From: Nioella nitratireducens
GTDB taxonomy: Bacteria > Pseudomonadota > Alphaproteobacteria > Rhodobacterales > Rhodobacteraceae
DNA length: 64,000 nt
Assembly (NCBI RefSeq): GCF_001879715.1
Contig: NZ_MNBW01000007.1
Coordinates: 124,001-188,000 of the forward strand
Direction of reading: 5' to 3'
Position 1 is the first letter of the stretch; each line of letters begins with the position of its first letter. Of this stretch, positions 1 through 8,357 are shown piece by piece. A program made the position numbers and the translations under genes. The notes under the pieces were generated by a model that ran no database searches, was not told the origin of the DNA, and was given only the letters and a program-made list of their open reading frames with translations.

Positions 1-1094
1 AGGACCGCAATAACCTTGAGGGTCACGCCGTCGAGGATGTGATCTGGGGCAACGTCACGCAAGTGGCCGAACAGGGTGCTTGCCTGGCGCGCACCGCCGT
101 GCTGGCCTCGGAGCTGGATGAATCGATCCCGGGCCTCGCCATCAACCGCTTTTGTGCCTCGGGCCTTGAGGCCGTGAACCTCGCCGCCAACCAGGTGCGC
201 GGTGGCGCGGGCAATGCCTATATCGCCGGTGGCGTGGAAAGCATGTCGCGTACCCCCATGGGCATGGATGGCGGCGCGATTGCCGTCGATCCCTCGATTG
301 CCATGGACAATTACTTCGTTCCGCAGGGCATTTCCGCCGACATCATCGCCACCGAATACGGGTTTTCCCGGGATGAGGCCGACGCGCTGGCCGTCGAGTC
401 CCAGAAACGCGCCAAGGCCGCGTGGGACGACAAGCGCTTTGCCAAATCCATCGTGCCGATCGTCGATCAGAACGGCCTGCCGATCCTTGGCCATGACGAA
501 TACATGCGGCCGGGCACCGACATGCAGTCGCTTGGCGGGCTCAAACCCAGCTTCAAGGAAATGGGCGAGGCCATGCCCGGCTTCGATGCCGTGGCGCTGA
601 TGAAATACCCGCATCTGGAACGGATCAACCACATCCACCACGCGGGCAACTCTTCGGGCATCGTCGATGGCGCGGCGGCCATTCTGGTCGGCAACAAGGA
701 ATTCGGCGAGGCCATGGGCCTGAAACCCCGCGCCCGCATCCGGGCCACCGCCAAGATCGGCACCGATCCCACCATCATGCTGACCGGCCCCGTTCCGGTG
801 ACGCAAAAGATCCTGTCCGAAACCGGCATGAGCATCTCGGACATCGACCTGTTCGAGGTGAACGAGGCCTTCGCCGCCGTCGTCATGCGCTTCATGCAGG
901 CCTTCAACGTCGATCCCTCCGTGGTCAACGTCAATGGCGGCTCCATCGCCATGGGCCACCCGCTTGGCGCGACCGGCGCGATGATCCTTGGCACGCTGCT
1001 GGATGAGCTTGAACGCTCTGACAAGGAAACCGGTCTTGCCACGCTCTGCATCGGCTCGGGCATGGGCGCCGCCACGATCATCGAGCGCGTCTGA
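1..1094 (+). CDS. fadA: Acetyl-CoA C-acyltransferase (thiolase), 5' end cut by window
   Basis: This is the thiolytic step of beta-oxidation (3-ketoacyl-CoA plus CoA gives acetyl-CoA and a shortened acyl-CoA). The reading frame is open from the window edge (first full codon at base 3), so the start lies outside. Seen: the nucleophilic cysteine in NRFCASGLEAV near base 153, the NGGSIAMGHPLGATGA histidine block near base 940, and the second cysteine in CIGSGMGAA close to the C-terminus. About 363 residues are visible against roughly 390-400 for the family, so little is missing. The stop overlaps the next start (TGATG). With the FadB-type gene downstream this is a fadA-fadB style operon. Chain-length preference cannot be read from sequence. 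Confidence 0.93.
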   Translation, partial: DRNNLEGHAVEDVIWGNVTQVAEQGACLARTAVLASELDESIPGLAINRFCASGLEAVNLAANQVRGGAGNAYIAGGVESMSRTPMGMDGGAIAVDPSIAMDNYFVPQGISADIIATEYGFSRDEADALAVESQKRAKAAWDDKRFAKSIVPIVDQNGLPILGHDEYMRPGTDMQSLGGLKPSFKEMGEAMPGFDAVALMKYPHLERINHIHHAGNSSGIVDGAAAILVGNKEFGEAMGLKPRARIRATAKIGTDPTIMLTGPVPVTQKILSETGMSISDIDLFEVNEAFAAVVMRFMQAFNVDPSVVNVNGGSIAMGHPLGATGAMILGTLLDELERSDKETGLATLCIGSGMGAATIIERV

Positions 1095-1567
1095 TGCCCA
1101 AGATCGACTTGTCCAAGCTCGCGCCCCGCACCGGCTCCATCTATCCCGCGCCATATGACGCACAGGTGGCGGGGCGGTCCTCGCTTCGCGTGGGCGACGC
1201 AGGCGGGCTGACGCAATTCGGCGCGAATATCGTCATCCTCGCCCCCGGCGCGAAATCCAGCCTGCGCCACTGGCATGTGGAACAGGACGAATTCGTGATG
1301 GTCACGCAGGGCACCTGCACGCTGGTCGATGACTTGGGCGAAACGCCCATGGCCGTGGGCGACTGCGCCACCTTCAAGGCAGGGGACGCCAATGGCCACT
1401 GCTTCGTGAACAACACGGATGACGAGGCCCGCTTCCTCGTCATCGGCACCCGCACAGAAACGGAAACCGCGTATTACAGCGATCTCGACCTGAAGATCAG
1501 CGTCGATACGACCGGTTTCACCTTCACCCGCAAAGACGGAAGCCCGCTCAAGGGAGACGACACATGA
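1094..1567 (+). CDS. Cupin-domain protein
   Basis: A 157-residue single-cupin protein set between the thiolase and the FadB-type gene, overlapping both (TGATG upstream, ATGA downstream), so it is almost surely co-translated with them. The cupin signature is visible as LRHWHVEQDEFVMVTQG (metal-ligand His/His/Glu pattern, residues about 58-74), followed by a second strand set with GDCATFKAGDANGHCFVNN carrying the last histidine. Proteins of this type, similar to the SPO2919-like cupins of roseobacters as I recall them, have no established reaction. Its position suggests an accessory role in acyl-CoA or keto-acid metabolism, but that is inference. A dioxygenase, an isomerase or a sugar-binding role are all possible. 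Confidence 0.85.
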   Translation: MPKIDLSKLAPRTGSIYPAPYDAQVAGRSSLRVGDAGGLTQFGANIVILAPGAKSSLRHWHVEQDEFVMVTQGTCTLVDDLGETPMAVGDCATFKAGDANGHCFVNNTDDEARFLVIGTRTETETAYYSDLDLKISVDTTGFTFTRKDGSPLKGDDT

Positions 1568-3771
1568 CCGATTTCACCATGACCACGGACGCCGACGGCG
1601 TCGCCATCATCACTTGGGATACCCAAGGCAAGAGCATGAACGTGCTCAACCTCGACGCGCTGGAGGAGCTTGACGCCTGCATCGACAGCGCGCTGGCGGA
1701 CGACGCCGTGAAGGGCATCGTCATCACCTCCGGCAAGGAGGGCAGCTTTGCGGGGGGAATGGACCTCAACATCATCTCCCGGATGAAGGACATGGCGGGC
1801 GACAACCCCGCCATGGGCCTCTTTGAGGGCATCATGCACATGCACGAGGTGCTGCGAAAGATCGAGCGTGCGGGCATGGACCCCAAGACCAACAAAGGCG
1901 GCAAGCCGATTGCCTGCGCCATGCCCGGCACCGGGCTGGGGATCGGGCTGGAAATTCCGCTGTCGTGCCACCGCATCTTCGTGGCTGACAACCCCAAGGC
2001 CAAGATCGGCCTGCCGGAAATCATGGTCGGCATCTTCCCCGGCGCGGGCGGCACCACCCGCCTGACGCGCAAGATGGGCGCGATGGCGGCCAGCCCCTTC
2101 CTGCTGGAAGGCAAGCTGAGCGACCCGAAAAAAGCCAAGGCCGCGGGCATCGTGGATGAGGTCGTCCCGGCGGACGGGCTGCTGTCTGCCGCGAAAGACT
2201 GGGTTCTGAACGCCAAGGACGCCGATATCGTCAAACCGTGGGACCAAAAGGGCTACAAGATGCCCGGCGGTGCCCCCTATCACCCGGCGGGCTTCATGAC
2301 CTTCGTCGGCGCCAGCGCCATGGTGCATGGCAAGACCAAGGGCGTCTACCCGGCGGCCAAGGCGCTGCTCTCGGCCGTCTACGAAGGCGCGCTGGTGCCC
2401 TTTGACACCGCGCTCAAGATCGAGGCGCGCTGGTTCACCAACGTGCTGATGAACCCCTCGTCCTCGGCCATGATCCGCAGCCTTTTCGTCAACAAGGAAG
2501 CGCTGGAAAAAGGGGCCAACCGTCCCGACGTGGCCGATGAGACCGTGAAAAAGGTCGGCGTGCTCGGCGCGGGCATGATGGGCGCGGGCATCGCCTATGT
2601 CTCGGCCAATGCCGGGATCGAGGTGGTGCTGATCGACGCCAGGCAGGAGGCCGCCGACAAGGGCAAATCCTATTCCGAAGCAATCCTCGACAAGGGCATT
2701 TCCCGCAAGAAGGTGACGCCCGACAAGAAAGAGCAGGTGCTGGCCCGCATCACCGCGACCACCGACTACGCCGCACTCGCCGGGTGCGACCTGATCGTCG
2801 AAGCGGTGTTCGAAGACCCAGCCGTCAAGGCCGACGTGACCGCCAAGGCCGAGGCCGTGGTCGGCGACGACGCGATCTTCGCCACCAACACCTCGACCCT
2901 GCCGATCACCGATCTGGCCCACGCCAGCAAGCGGCCCGAGCAGTTCATCGGCATCCACTTCTTCAGCCCTGTCGACAAGATGATGCTGGTTGAAATCATC
3001 AAGGGCAAACAGACCGGCAGCCGCGCCGTGGCCAAGGCGCTGGACTATGTGCGCCAGATCCGCAAGACGCCCATCGTTGTCAACGACGCCCGCTTCTTTT
3101 ACGCCAACCGCTGCATCATCCCCTACATCAACGAAGGCATTCGCATGGTGAAGGAGGGCGTGGCCCCGGCGCTGATCGAGAACGCGGCGAAACTGGTCGG
3201 AATGCCGCTTGGCCCGCTGCAACTGGTGGATGAAACCTCGATCGACCTCGGCGTCAAGATTGCCAAGGCCACCAAGGCCGCCATGGGCGACGCCTACCCC
3301 GACGAGGCTGTGGACGAGGTGCTGTTCTGGATGGCGGATGAGGGCCGCTTGGGCCGCAAGTCCAATTCCGGCTTCTACGCCTATGACGACAAGGGCAAGC
3401 GTCAGGGCCTGTGGCACGGTCTGGGCGAACGCTACGCCGTGGCAGACGACCAGCCCGACCTGACCACAGTCCAACACCGCCTGCTCTTCGCGCAGGTGCT
3501 GGAAGCGGTCCGCGCACTGGAAGAGGGCGTGCTGGAAGACATCCGCGAAGGCGATGTCGGCGCGATCCTCGGCTGGGGCTTCGCGCCTTGGTCGGGTGGT
3601 CCCTTTAGCTGGCTCGACATGCTCGGCACGCCCTACGCCGCCGAGCGCTGCGACCAGTTGACCGAAGAGTTCGGCGCACGCTTCACCTGCCCCGACCTGC
3701 TGCGCGAAATGGCCACCAAGACCCAGAGCTTCTACGGCCGCTTCGGCCCGGAAGCCAAGACCGCGGCCTGA
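1564..3771 (+). CDS. fadB: FadB-type multifunctional enoyl-CoA hydratase / 3-hydroxyacyl-CoA dehydrogenase
   Basis: 735 residues, the usual size for the FadB/FadJ alpha subunit, which hydrates enoyl-CoA and oxidises the 3-hydroxyacyl-CoA with NAD. The N-terminal crotonase fold (about 1-190) shows the oxyanion-hole region GSFAGGMDLN and a second block GLPEIMVGIFPGAGGTTRL. The Rossmann domain begins near residue 330 with VGVLGAGMMGAGIAYVS, followed by the catalytic HFFSPVDKMMLVEII segment, and two C-terminal 3HCDH helical domains follow (ANRCIIPYINEG, then GWGFAPWSGGPFSWLD). It overlaps the cupin stop (ATGA), and its 3' end runs 40 bases into the convergent Hint gene. Partner of the thiolase upstream. 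Confidence 0.93.
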   Translation: MTDFTMTTDADGVAIITWDTQGKSMNVLNLDALEELDACIDSALADDAVKGIVITSGKEGSFAGGMDLNIISRMKDMAGDNPAMGLFEGIMHMHEVLRKIERAGMDPKTNKGGKPIACAMPGTGLGIGLEIPLSCHRIFVADNPKAKIGLPEIMVGIFPGAGGTTRLTRKMGAMAASPFLLEGKLSDPKKAKAAGIVDEVVPADGLLSAAKDWVLNAKDADIVKPWDQKGYKMPGGAPYHPAGFMTFVGASAMVHGKTKGVYPAAKALLSAVYEGALVPFDTALKIEARWFTNVLMNPSSSAMIRSLFVNKEALEKGANRPDVADETVKKVGVLGAGMMGAGIAYVSANAGIEVVLIDARQEAADKGKSYSEAILDKGISRKKVTPDKKEQVLARITATTDYAALAGCDLIVEAVFEDPAVKADVTAKAEAVVGDDAIFATNTSTLPITDLAHASKRPEQFIGIHFFSPVDKMMLVEIIKGKQTGSRAVAKALDYVRQIRKTPIVVNDARFFYANRCIIPYINEGIRMVKEGVAPALIENAAKLVGMPLGPLQLVDETSIDLGVKIAKATKAAMGDAYPDEAVDEVLFWMADEGRLGRKSNSGFYAYDDKGKRQGLWHGLGERYAVADDQPDLTTVQHRLLFAQVLEAVRALEEGVLEDIREGDVGAILGWGFAPWSGGPFSWLDMLGTPYAAERCDQLTEEFGARFTCPDLLREMATKTQSFYGRFGPEAKTAA

Positions 3772-4490
3772 GGCCGCTTGGGGGCGCTGGCAACAACGGT
3801 CGGCGCCCCGCCCTTACGCCCGGTCGGGGCCGCGCAAGCACGATCCGCCCGGTCGATGGTCTCAAGATGAATCATCAGCCTGCGCGCCTTTTCCCAGCTT
3901 AGCGCCTTGCAATTGTCCACGATGCTGCGGCGCCCGCAGGCCACTTCCAGGCTCAGCGCATCATGCGCCAGAACATAGGTGCCGCTGCCGGTGCAAATCG
4001 CCTGGGGCTGGTCGAAGGCCAGTTCATAGACCAGGGACTCTGCCGCCGGTTCCACCGGCTTGATCCCGCGATAGCCGTCCAGGGCCTTGACCGGCAGCAA
4101 GACGAACGGATCGCCGGTCATCTTCTCGACCAGATCGCATTCGAAGATCACCGCCTGATGCTGCATCAGGTGCAACACGTCGAGATTGCCCAGAACACCG
4201 GGCGGAATTTCAAACGGCCAATGCTCCAGGCACCGCTCGGCGCGGTTGGTCCACGCCCGGCGCTGGATGACGGCGCGGATTTCCTTCACCCCGTCTTCGA
4301 ACGTCTCCACCAAGGCCCCGGCGGTCAGGTCGCTGGCGGGCACGTCACCATAAGGGGTGCGCACCTGCGTATGTCCCTGCAAGCCAAGCGGCAAGGACGC
4401 GCCGCCAAGGCCACTCATGGCCACGGCCCCCGCCCCGATCGGGGTGACGATATCCTGGTGCAAGAACTGCTTTGTCACGCTCGAGTCCAC
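3732..4490 (-). CDS. Hint-domain protein A
   Basis: A 252-residue protein with the Hint (Hedgehog/intein) fold as used by the Rhodobacterales Hint_2 family: the start block QVRTPYGDVPASDLTAGALVETFEDG (about 41-66), a central strand region and a closing segment with a His/Asp pair (YVLAHDALSLEV, about 177-188). No flanking extein-like domain is present, so self-splicing is not expected; the family's role is unknown. The start is a GTG with no clear Shine-Dalgarno, so it is uncertain. The C-terminal 25 residues repeat a PKRP element and lie over the 3' end of fadB, which may be a low-complexity extension. The neighbour at 4672-5262 carries a second Hint domain. Confidence 0.72.
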   Translation of the reverse strand: MDSSVTKQFLHQDIVTPIGAGAVAMSGLGGASLPLGLQGHTQVRTPYGDVPASDLTAGALVETFEDGVKEIRAVIQRRAWTNRAERCLEHWPFEIPPGVLGNLDVLHLMQHQAVIFECDLVEKMTGDPFVLLPVKALDGYRGIKPVEPAAESLVYELAFDQPQAICTGSGTYVLAHDALSLEVACGRRSIVDNCKALSWEKARRLMIHLETIDRADRACAAPTGRKGGAPTVVASAPKRPQAAVLASGPKRP

Positions 4491-4671
4491 GTTGGTCCAC
4501 GTTTTTTTCAGGCCTGTTATTTCGAGTCAAAATGGTGAAATTGTGAAATTCTGCGAGCGGAATTAATAATCGTTGCATTCCCTGGCCCCAAAGCACTGCA
4601 TTCGCCCGAACACCTTGGTCCAATTCAATAAAAAGACCAGCGCTTCACGCTTGGCACGGTCCCTGGCACAG

Positions 4672-5262
4672 TCACTGCCGGGCCGCGTGCAGCCTTTTGC
4701 GGGCCTCGGCCAATCCAAGCGTCGGCACGTCCACAACGGCCGAGGTCTGCCCCGTCCCCTGCGAACACAGCACATAGGCCCCGCCTGCCACCGCCACCAG
4801 GTGCGGCCGCGCGAACCACAGCTCTGTCACAGGCTGGCGCTGCGCCGGGTCGCACGGCACCACGCCAGCGCATCCGATCATCGCGCGCGCCGGGATCATC
4901 ACCGGCACATCCTCGGCGTCGTCGGTGTCGAACAGCACCGCGTCGTCGGGCAGCAACCGGAAGGTCCGGTCGTTGCCCAGCAGGCCCGGCGCGACCATCA
5001 GCGGCCAGAAATGGCCGGGGCATGTCACCCGGCTGCTGAAGGATGGGCGCCGCGTCACGCGCAACACCGGCAGGAACCCGTCGGAATAGGTCATCACCTC
5101 TTCACCCGGCATCACCTGGCCCGCCGACACCCAGCCGGTTGGCGTCATCACCTCGGTCTCGTCCAGCAGGCCAAAGGCGGAACAGACAGCGCAGCCATCG
5201 GGGTGGCCCCCCGCTTCGCAAAGATGACGTTTCGATTCTGAAAATCGGGCGCGACCAAACAC
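4672..5262 (-). CDS. Hint-domain protein B with N-terminal Cys cluster
   Basis: A 196-residue Hint_2-type protein. The fold start is DETEVMTPTGWVSAGQVMPGEEVMTYSDG (about residues 34-62), followed by RVTCPGHFWPLMVAPGLLG, typical of the family (short loop with His), and a final strand region around residues 145-175. Ahead of the Hint core lies a Cys-rich stretch, C-x10-C-x2-C at residues 15, 26 and 29 with a histidine between, which could bind a metal. The start is GTG 5262, chosen because AGGAGG sits eight bases upstream; a nearby ATG is out of frame. It is transcribed toward Hint protein A, 181 bases away, so the two may be co-transcribed. Function unknown. Confidence 0.75.
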   Translation of the reverse strand: MFGRARFSESKRHLCEAGGHPDGCAVCSAFGLLDETEVMTPTGWVSAGQVMPGEEVMTYSDGFLPVLRVTRRPSFSSRVTCPGHFWPLMVAPGLLGNDRTFRLLPDDAVLFDTDDAEDVPVMIPARAMIGCAGVVPCDPAQRQPVTELWFARPHLVAVAGGAYVLCSQGTGQTSAVVDVPTLGLAEARKRLHAARQ

Positions 5263-5483
5263 CGTTCATCCTCCTGGATGCTTACCAGTCCTGCCGCCCG
5301 GTTTCCGGCGTCCGACACCTGGCACTGTTGCCCGGTCCACCTGTCCAAAAGGATAGGTTTCATCCTTGGGTTGTCAAGTAAAGACAGCGTGACACCGGAC
5401 ATTGCATCCCGGTGATGTTTTTCTTGCACCTACGCCGCCATGTTCCATAGTTCCCCGCGCGACAATCATCGAGAGGAGCGGTC

Positions 5484-7115
5484 ATGGGCTGGATGAAAGA
5501 CGAAACCGGGTTGGAAAAGCGGGCAGCCAACTTTGTGCCGCTGACACCGCTGACCCATCTGCAACGCGCGGCGCTGGTCTTTCCCAAGCACGAAGCGCTG
5601 GTCTACGGCACCTTCCGCAAGACCTATGCCGACTATCACGCCCGTGTCTCGCAACTGGCCTCCGCCCTCGCCGCGCGCGGCATTGCCCCCGGCGACGTCG
5701 TGGCCACCGTCATGCCCAACGTGCCCGCACAGGCCGAGGCGCTTTTTGGCGTGCCCGCCTGCGGGGCAGTGCTGAACACCATCAACACCCGGCTCGACAT
5801 CGGCACCATCAGCTACATCCTCGACCATGGCGAGGCCACGGTGGTGCTGGTCGATACCCAGTTCCTCGGCGCCGTCGAAGAGGCCCTGAAAGAGATGGAG
5901 GCCGAAGCCCTGCCGCTCATCGTCGAGGTGCCCGATGAACAGGCGGGCTACCACGCGTCGGGCCGTCACCTGACATACGAAGACCTGCTGGCCGAGGGCG
6001 ACGCCGATTTTGAATGGATCATGCCCGCCGACGAATGGGAAAGCATCGCGCTCAACTACACCTCTGGCACCACCGGGCGGCCCAAAGGCGTGGTCTACCA
6101 CCATCGTGGCGCCTACCTGATCACGCTCGGCACACCCATCGCGTGGCGCATGACGCTGAACCCGCGCCTGTTGACGATCGTGCCCTTCTTCCACTGCAAC
6201 AACTGGTGCCACACGTGGATGATGCCCGCCCTCGGCGGCACTGTCGTGTGCTGCCGCGACGTGACCGCCAAGGCGATCTATGATGCCATCGCGGACGAGG
6301 GCGTGACCCATTTCGGCGGCGCGCCCATCGTGCTCAATGCCATCGTCAACGCCCCCGACGCCGACCGCCGCGCCTTCGATCACACCGTCGAGGTCTTTAC
6401 CGCAGGCGCGCCCCCCGCCCCGGCGACGCTCGCCGCGATCGAGCCGATGGGCTTCAACGTCACGCAGGTCTATGGCCTGACCGAAACCTACGGCCATGCC
6501 ACCGAATGCGTCTGGAAGGACGAGGATTGGGGCGATCTGGAGCAAGAGCCGCGCGCCGCCATCAAGGCCCGTCAGGGCGTCGCCCTGCCCACCATGGAAC
6601 CCATCGTGGTGATGGATGACGACCTGTGCCCGGTGCCGATGGACGGCCAGACCGTGGGCCAGATCATGATCCGCGGCAATTCGGTGATGAAGGGCTATTA
6701 CAAGAACCCCCGCGCCACCGCCGAGTCTTTCAAGGGCGGCTATTTCCATTCCGGCGATATCGCCGTGCAGCACCCCGACACCTACGTCCAGATCACCGAC
6801 CGCGCCAAGGACATCATCATTTCCGGCGGCGAGAATGTCAGTTCCGTCGAGGTCGAGGGCGCCCTCATGCACCACCCCGCCGTGCTGCTCTGCGCCGTCG
6901 TGGCCAAGCCGGATGAGAAATGGGGCGAAGTGCCCTGCGCCTTCGTCGAGCTCAAGGACGGCGCCGACGCCAGCGAGGAAGACCTGATCGCCTTCGCCCG
7001 CCAGCGTCTGGCCGGCTTCAAGACGCCCAAGCGCGTGGTGTTTCAGGAATTGCCCAAGACCTCGACCGGCAAGATCCAGAAATTCGAACTGCGCAAAGTG
7101 GCGGCCGATCTGTAG
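5484..7115 (+). CDS. AMP-forming acyl-CoA synthetase (medium-chain type)
   Basis: 543 residues of the ANL superfamily, making acyl-CoA from a free acid, ATP and CoA through an acyl-adenylate. Seen: the P-loop-like YTSGTTGRPKGVVYHH at about residue 192, the adenine-binding YGLTETYGH near 330, the hinge region ITDRAKDIIISGGENVSS near 440, and the C-terminal catalytic lysine in TSTGKIQKFELR near 530. A good ribosome site (GAGAGGAG) precedes ATG 5484. It is monocistronic and is followed by a strong GC hairpin. Family members prefer medium-chain or aromatic acids, but the substrate cannot be read here. Confidence 0.88.
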   Translation: MGWMKDETGLEKRAANFVPLTPLTHLQRAALVFPKHEALVYGTFRKTYADYHARVSQLASALAARGIAPGDVVATVMPNVPAQAEALFGVPACGAVLNTINTRLDIGTISYILDHGEATVVLVDTQFLGAVEEALKEMEAEALPLIVEVPDEQAGYHASGRHLTYEDLLAEGDADFEWIMPADEWESIALNYTSGTTGRPKGVVYHHRGAYLITLGTPIAWRMTLNPRLLTIVPFFHCNNWCHTWMMPALGGTVVCCRDVTAKAIYDAIADEGVTHFGGAPIVLNAIVNAPDADRRAFDHTVEVFTAGAPPAPATLAAIEPMGFNVTQVYGLTETYGHATECVWKDEDWGDLEQEPRAAIKARQGVALPTMEPIVVMDDDLCPVPMDGQTVGQIMIRGNSVMKGYYKNPRATAESFKGGYFHSGDIAVQHPDTYVQITDRAKDIIISGGENVSSVEVEGALMHHPAVLLCAVVAKPDEKWGEVPCAFVELKDGADASEEDLIAFARQRLAGFKTPKRVVFQELPKTSTGKIQKFELRKVAADL

Positions 7116-7117
7116 GA

Positions 7118-7147
7118 CGCGGGCGGCGGCGCGCGCCGCCGTCCGCG
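7118..7147 (+). terminator. GC-rich hairpin after the acyl-CoA synthetase
   Basis: Three bases after the stop codon, a 13-bp stem (one G-U pair) with a GCGC loop. It lacks a U-run, so it may act as a Rho-dependent pause site or an RNA-stabilising end rather than as a classic intrinsic terminator. Confidence 0.5.
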
Positions 7148-7182
7148 CCCCGGATGCCGCACCCGCCAAAAACGCCGTTTCC

Positions 7183-7222
7183 GGTGTACAGGGGGTGTAC
7201 GGGGGGTGTACGCCCGGTGCAC
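7183..7222. repeat. Four GGTGTAC-type repeats at exact 11-bp spacing
   Basis: GGTGTAC occurs at 7183, 7194 and 7205, and GGTGCAC at 7216, each separated by four G/C-rich bases. The period is exactly 11 bases, close to one helical turn, so all four units face the same side of the DNA. The array lies about 100 bases ahead of the gene at 7325. It could be a phased protein-binding array or a member of a dispersed intergenic repeat family. Confidence 0.7.
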
Positions 7223-7324
7223 GGGGGGCGACAGGCCGTTTTGGCGGCCCAGGCGCCTCGTGATCAGTTGAGCAAACCGCCCGTATCCGCTAGTCTGGCT
7301 GTCAAAACAGGGCAACCACAGGCA

Positions 7325-8344
7325 ATGACGGCGCTTTCAGAATACGAGCGGCTCGAGACCACGGGCCTGTGGCGCGACACGCCCGACAGCCAGCGCCGAG
7401 AGGTTGTCGTTTCCCTCGGGGACGCCACCCTTGTGATCTATTCGACCTCGGAAACGGCCCTGTCGCATTGGTCGCTTCCAGCCGTTAAGCGGTTGAATCC
7501 GGGGAAACTTCCAGCGTTTTACGCGCCGGATGCAGATGCCGACGAACTGCTGGAACTGACCGATCCCGACATGATCGAAGCGATAGAGCGGGTGCGCACT
7601 GTGATCGAGCGCCGCCGCCCGCATCCGGGGCGTCTGCGGCTCTGGCTCGGGGGGGCGCTGAGCCTTGCGGTGATCCTGATCTGCGTGGTGTGGCTGCCCT
7701 CGGTGCTGATGCGCCAGACGGCGGTTGTCTTGCCCACGGCCAGCCGCGCCGCCATCGGCCAACGCCTTTTGACCGAAATGGCCACCCTGACCGGCCGCCC
7801 CTGCACCGCCCCCGCCGGCCTGACCTCGATGCGCGAATTGGCCACCGGCCTGTTCGGGGCGACCGCTCCCCCGCAGGTCATCGTGCTGCCATCGACCGCG
7901 CAAACAACGGCGCATTTGCCCGGCAATATCCTGGTCGTGAACCGGTCGTTGGTCGAGGACTACGAAGGGCCTGAAGTGCTGGCGGGCTTCCTGCTGGCCG
8001 AGGATCTGCGCCGCCGGGCCGAAGACCCGATCCTGACGCTCTTGCATGCGGCCGGGGTGATGCCAACGATCCGGCTGCTCACCACCGGCGAGATCGACGA
8101 AGCCCATCTGCGCGATCACGCGGCCGCCCTGCTGACCACACCGCCTGCCCCGGTCGACACCACCCGTCTGCTGGCGCGATTTGAGCAGGCCGGGCTCAGC
8201 TCCGAGCCTTATGCCTATGCCATTGATGTATCGGGGGAATCTGTATTGGAGATGATCGAGGCAGACCCGATGCGGGGGCGTTTGCGCGCGCCGCTCCTGT
8301 CCGATCAGCAATGGATCGCGCTTCAGGAACTCTGCGACGGGTGA
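7325..8344 (+). CDS. Single-span membrane protein resembling a decayed M48 peptidase
   Basis: 339 residues. ATG 7325 is the first plausible start; the open frame extends upstream but there it lies over the synthetase gene in another frame and over the repeat array. A cytoplasmic N-terminal part (1-104) is followed by one membrane span (about 105-127) and an external domain. Around residues 199-230 the pattern resembles the M48 peptidase core, where a strand-turn such as GNILVVNRSLVEDYEGPEVLAG would lead into a zinc-binding HExxH helix; here that helix reads LLAEDLRRR and has no histidine pair. If the likeness is real, the protein has lost catalysis. No partner domain is recognised. Convergent with the SPOR gene, 13 bases away. 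Confidence 0.7.
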   Translation: MTALSEYERLETTGLWRDTPDSQRREVVVSLGDATLVIYSTSETALSHWSLPAVKRLNPGKLPAFYAPDADADELLELTDPDMIEAIERVRTVIERRRPHPGRLRLWLGGALSLAVILICVVWLPSVLMRQTAVVLPTASRAAIGQRLLTEMATLTGRPCTAPAGLTSMRELATGLFGATAPPQVIVLPSTAQTTAHLPGNILVVNRSLVEDYEGPEVLAGFLLAEDLRRRAEDPILTLLHAAGVMPTIRLLTTGEIDEAHLRDHAAALLTTPPAPVDTTRLLARFEQAGLSSEPYAYAIDVSGESVLEMIEADPMRGRLRAPLLSDQQWIALQELCDG

Positions 8345-8357
8345 CGGCTGCCCGGAA

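Noticed and set aside
1474-3477. Long minus-strand open frame (667 codons) opposite fadB
   Set aside because: Arises from the high-GC codon bias of fadB; composition is His/Gly/Val-rich and shows no domain.
3763-3777. GCGGCCTGAGGCCGC palindrome over the fadB stop codon
   Set aside because: One-base centre cannot form a stable hairpin loop without opening pairs, and there is no U-run; probably codon chance.
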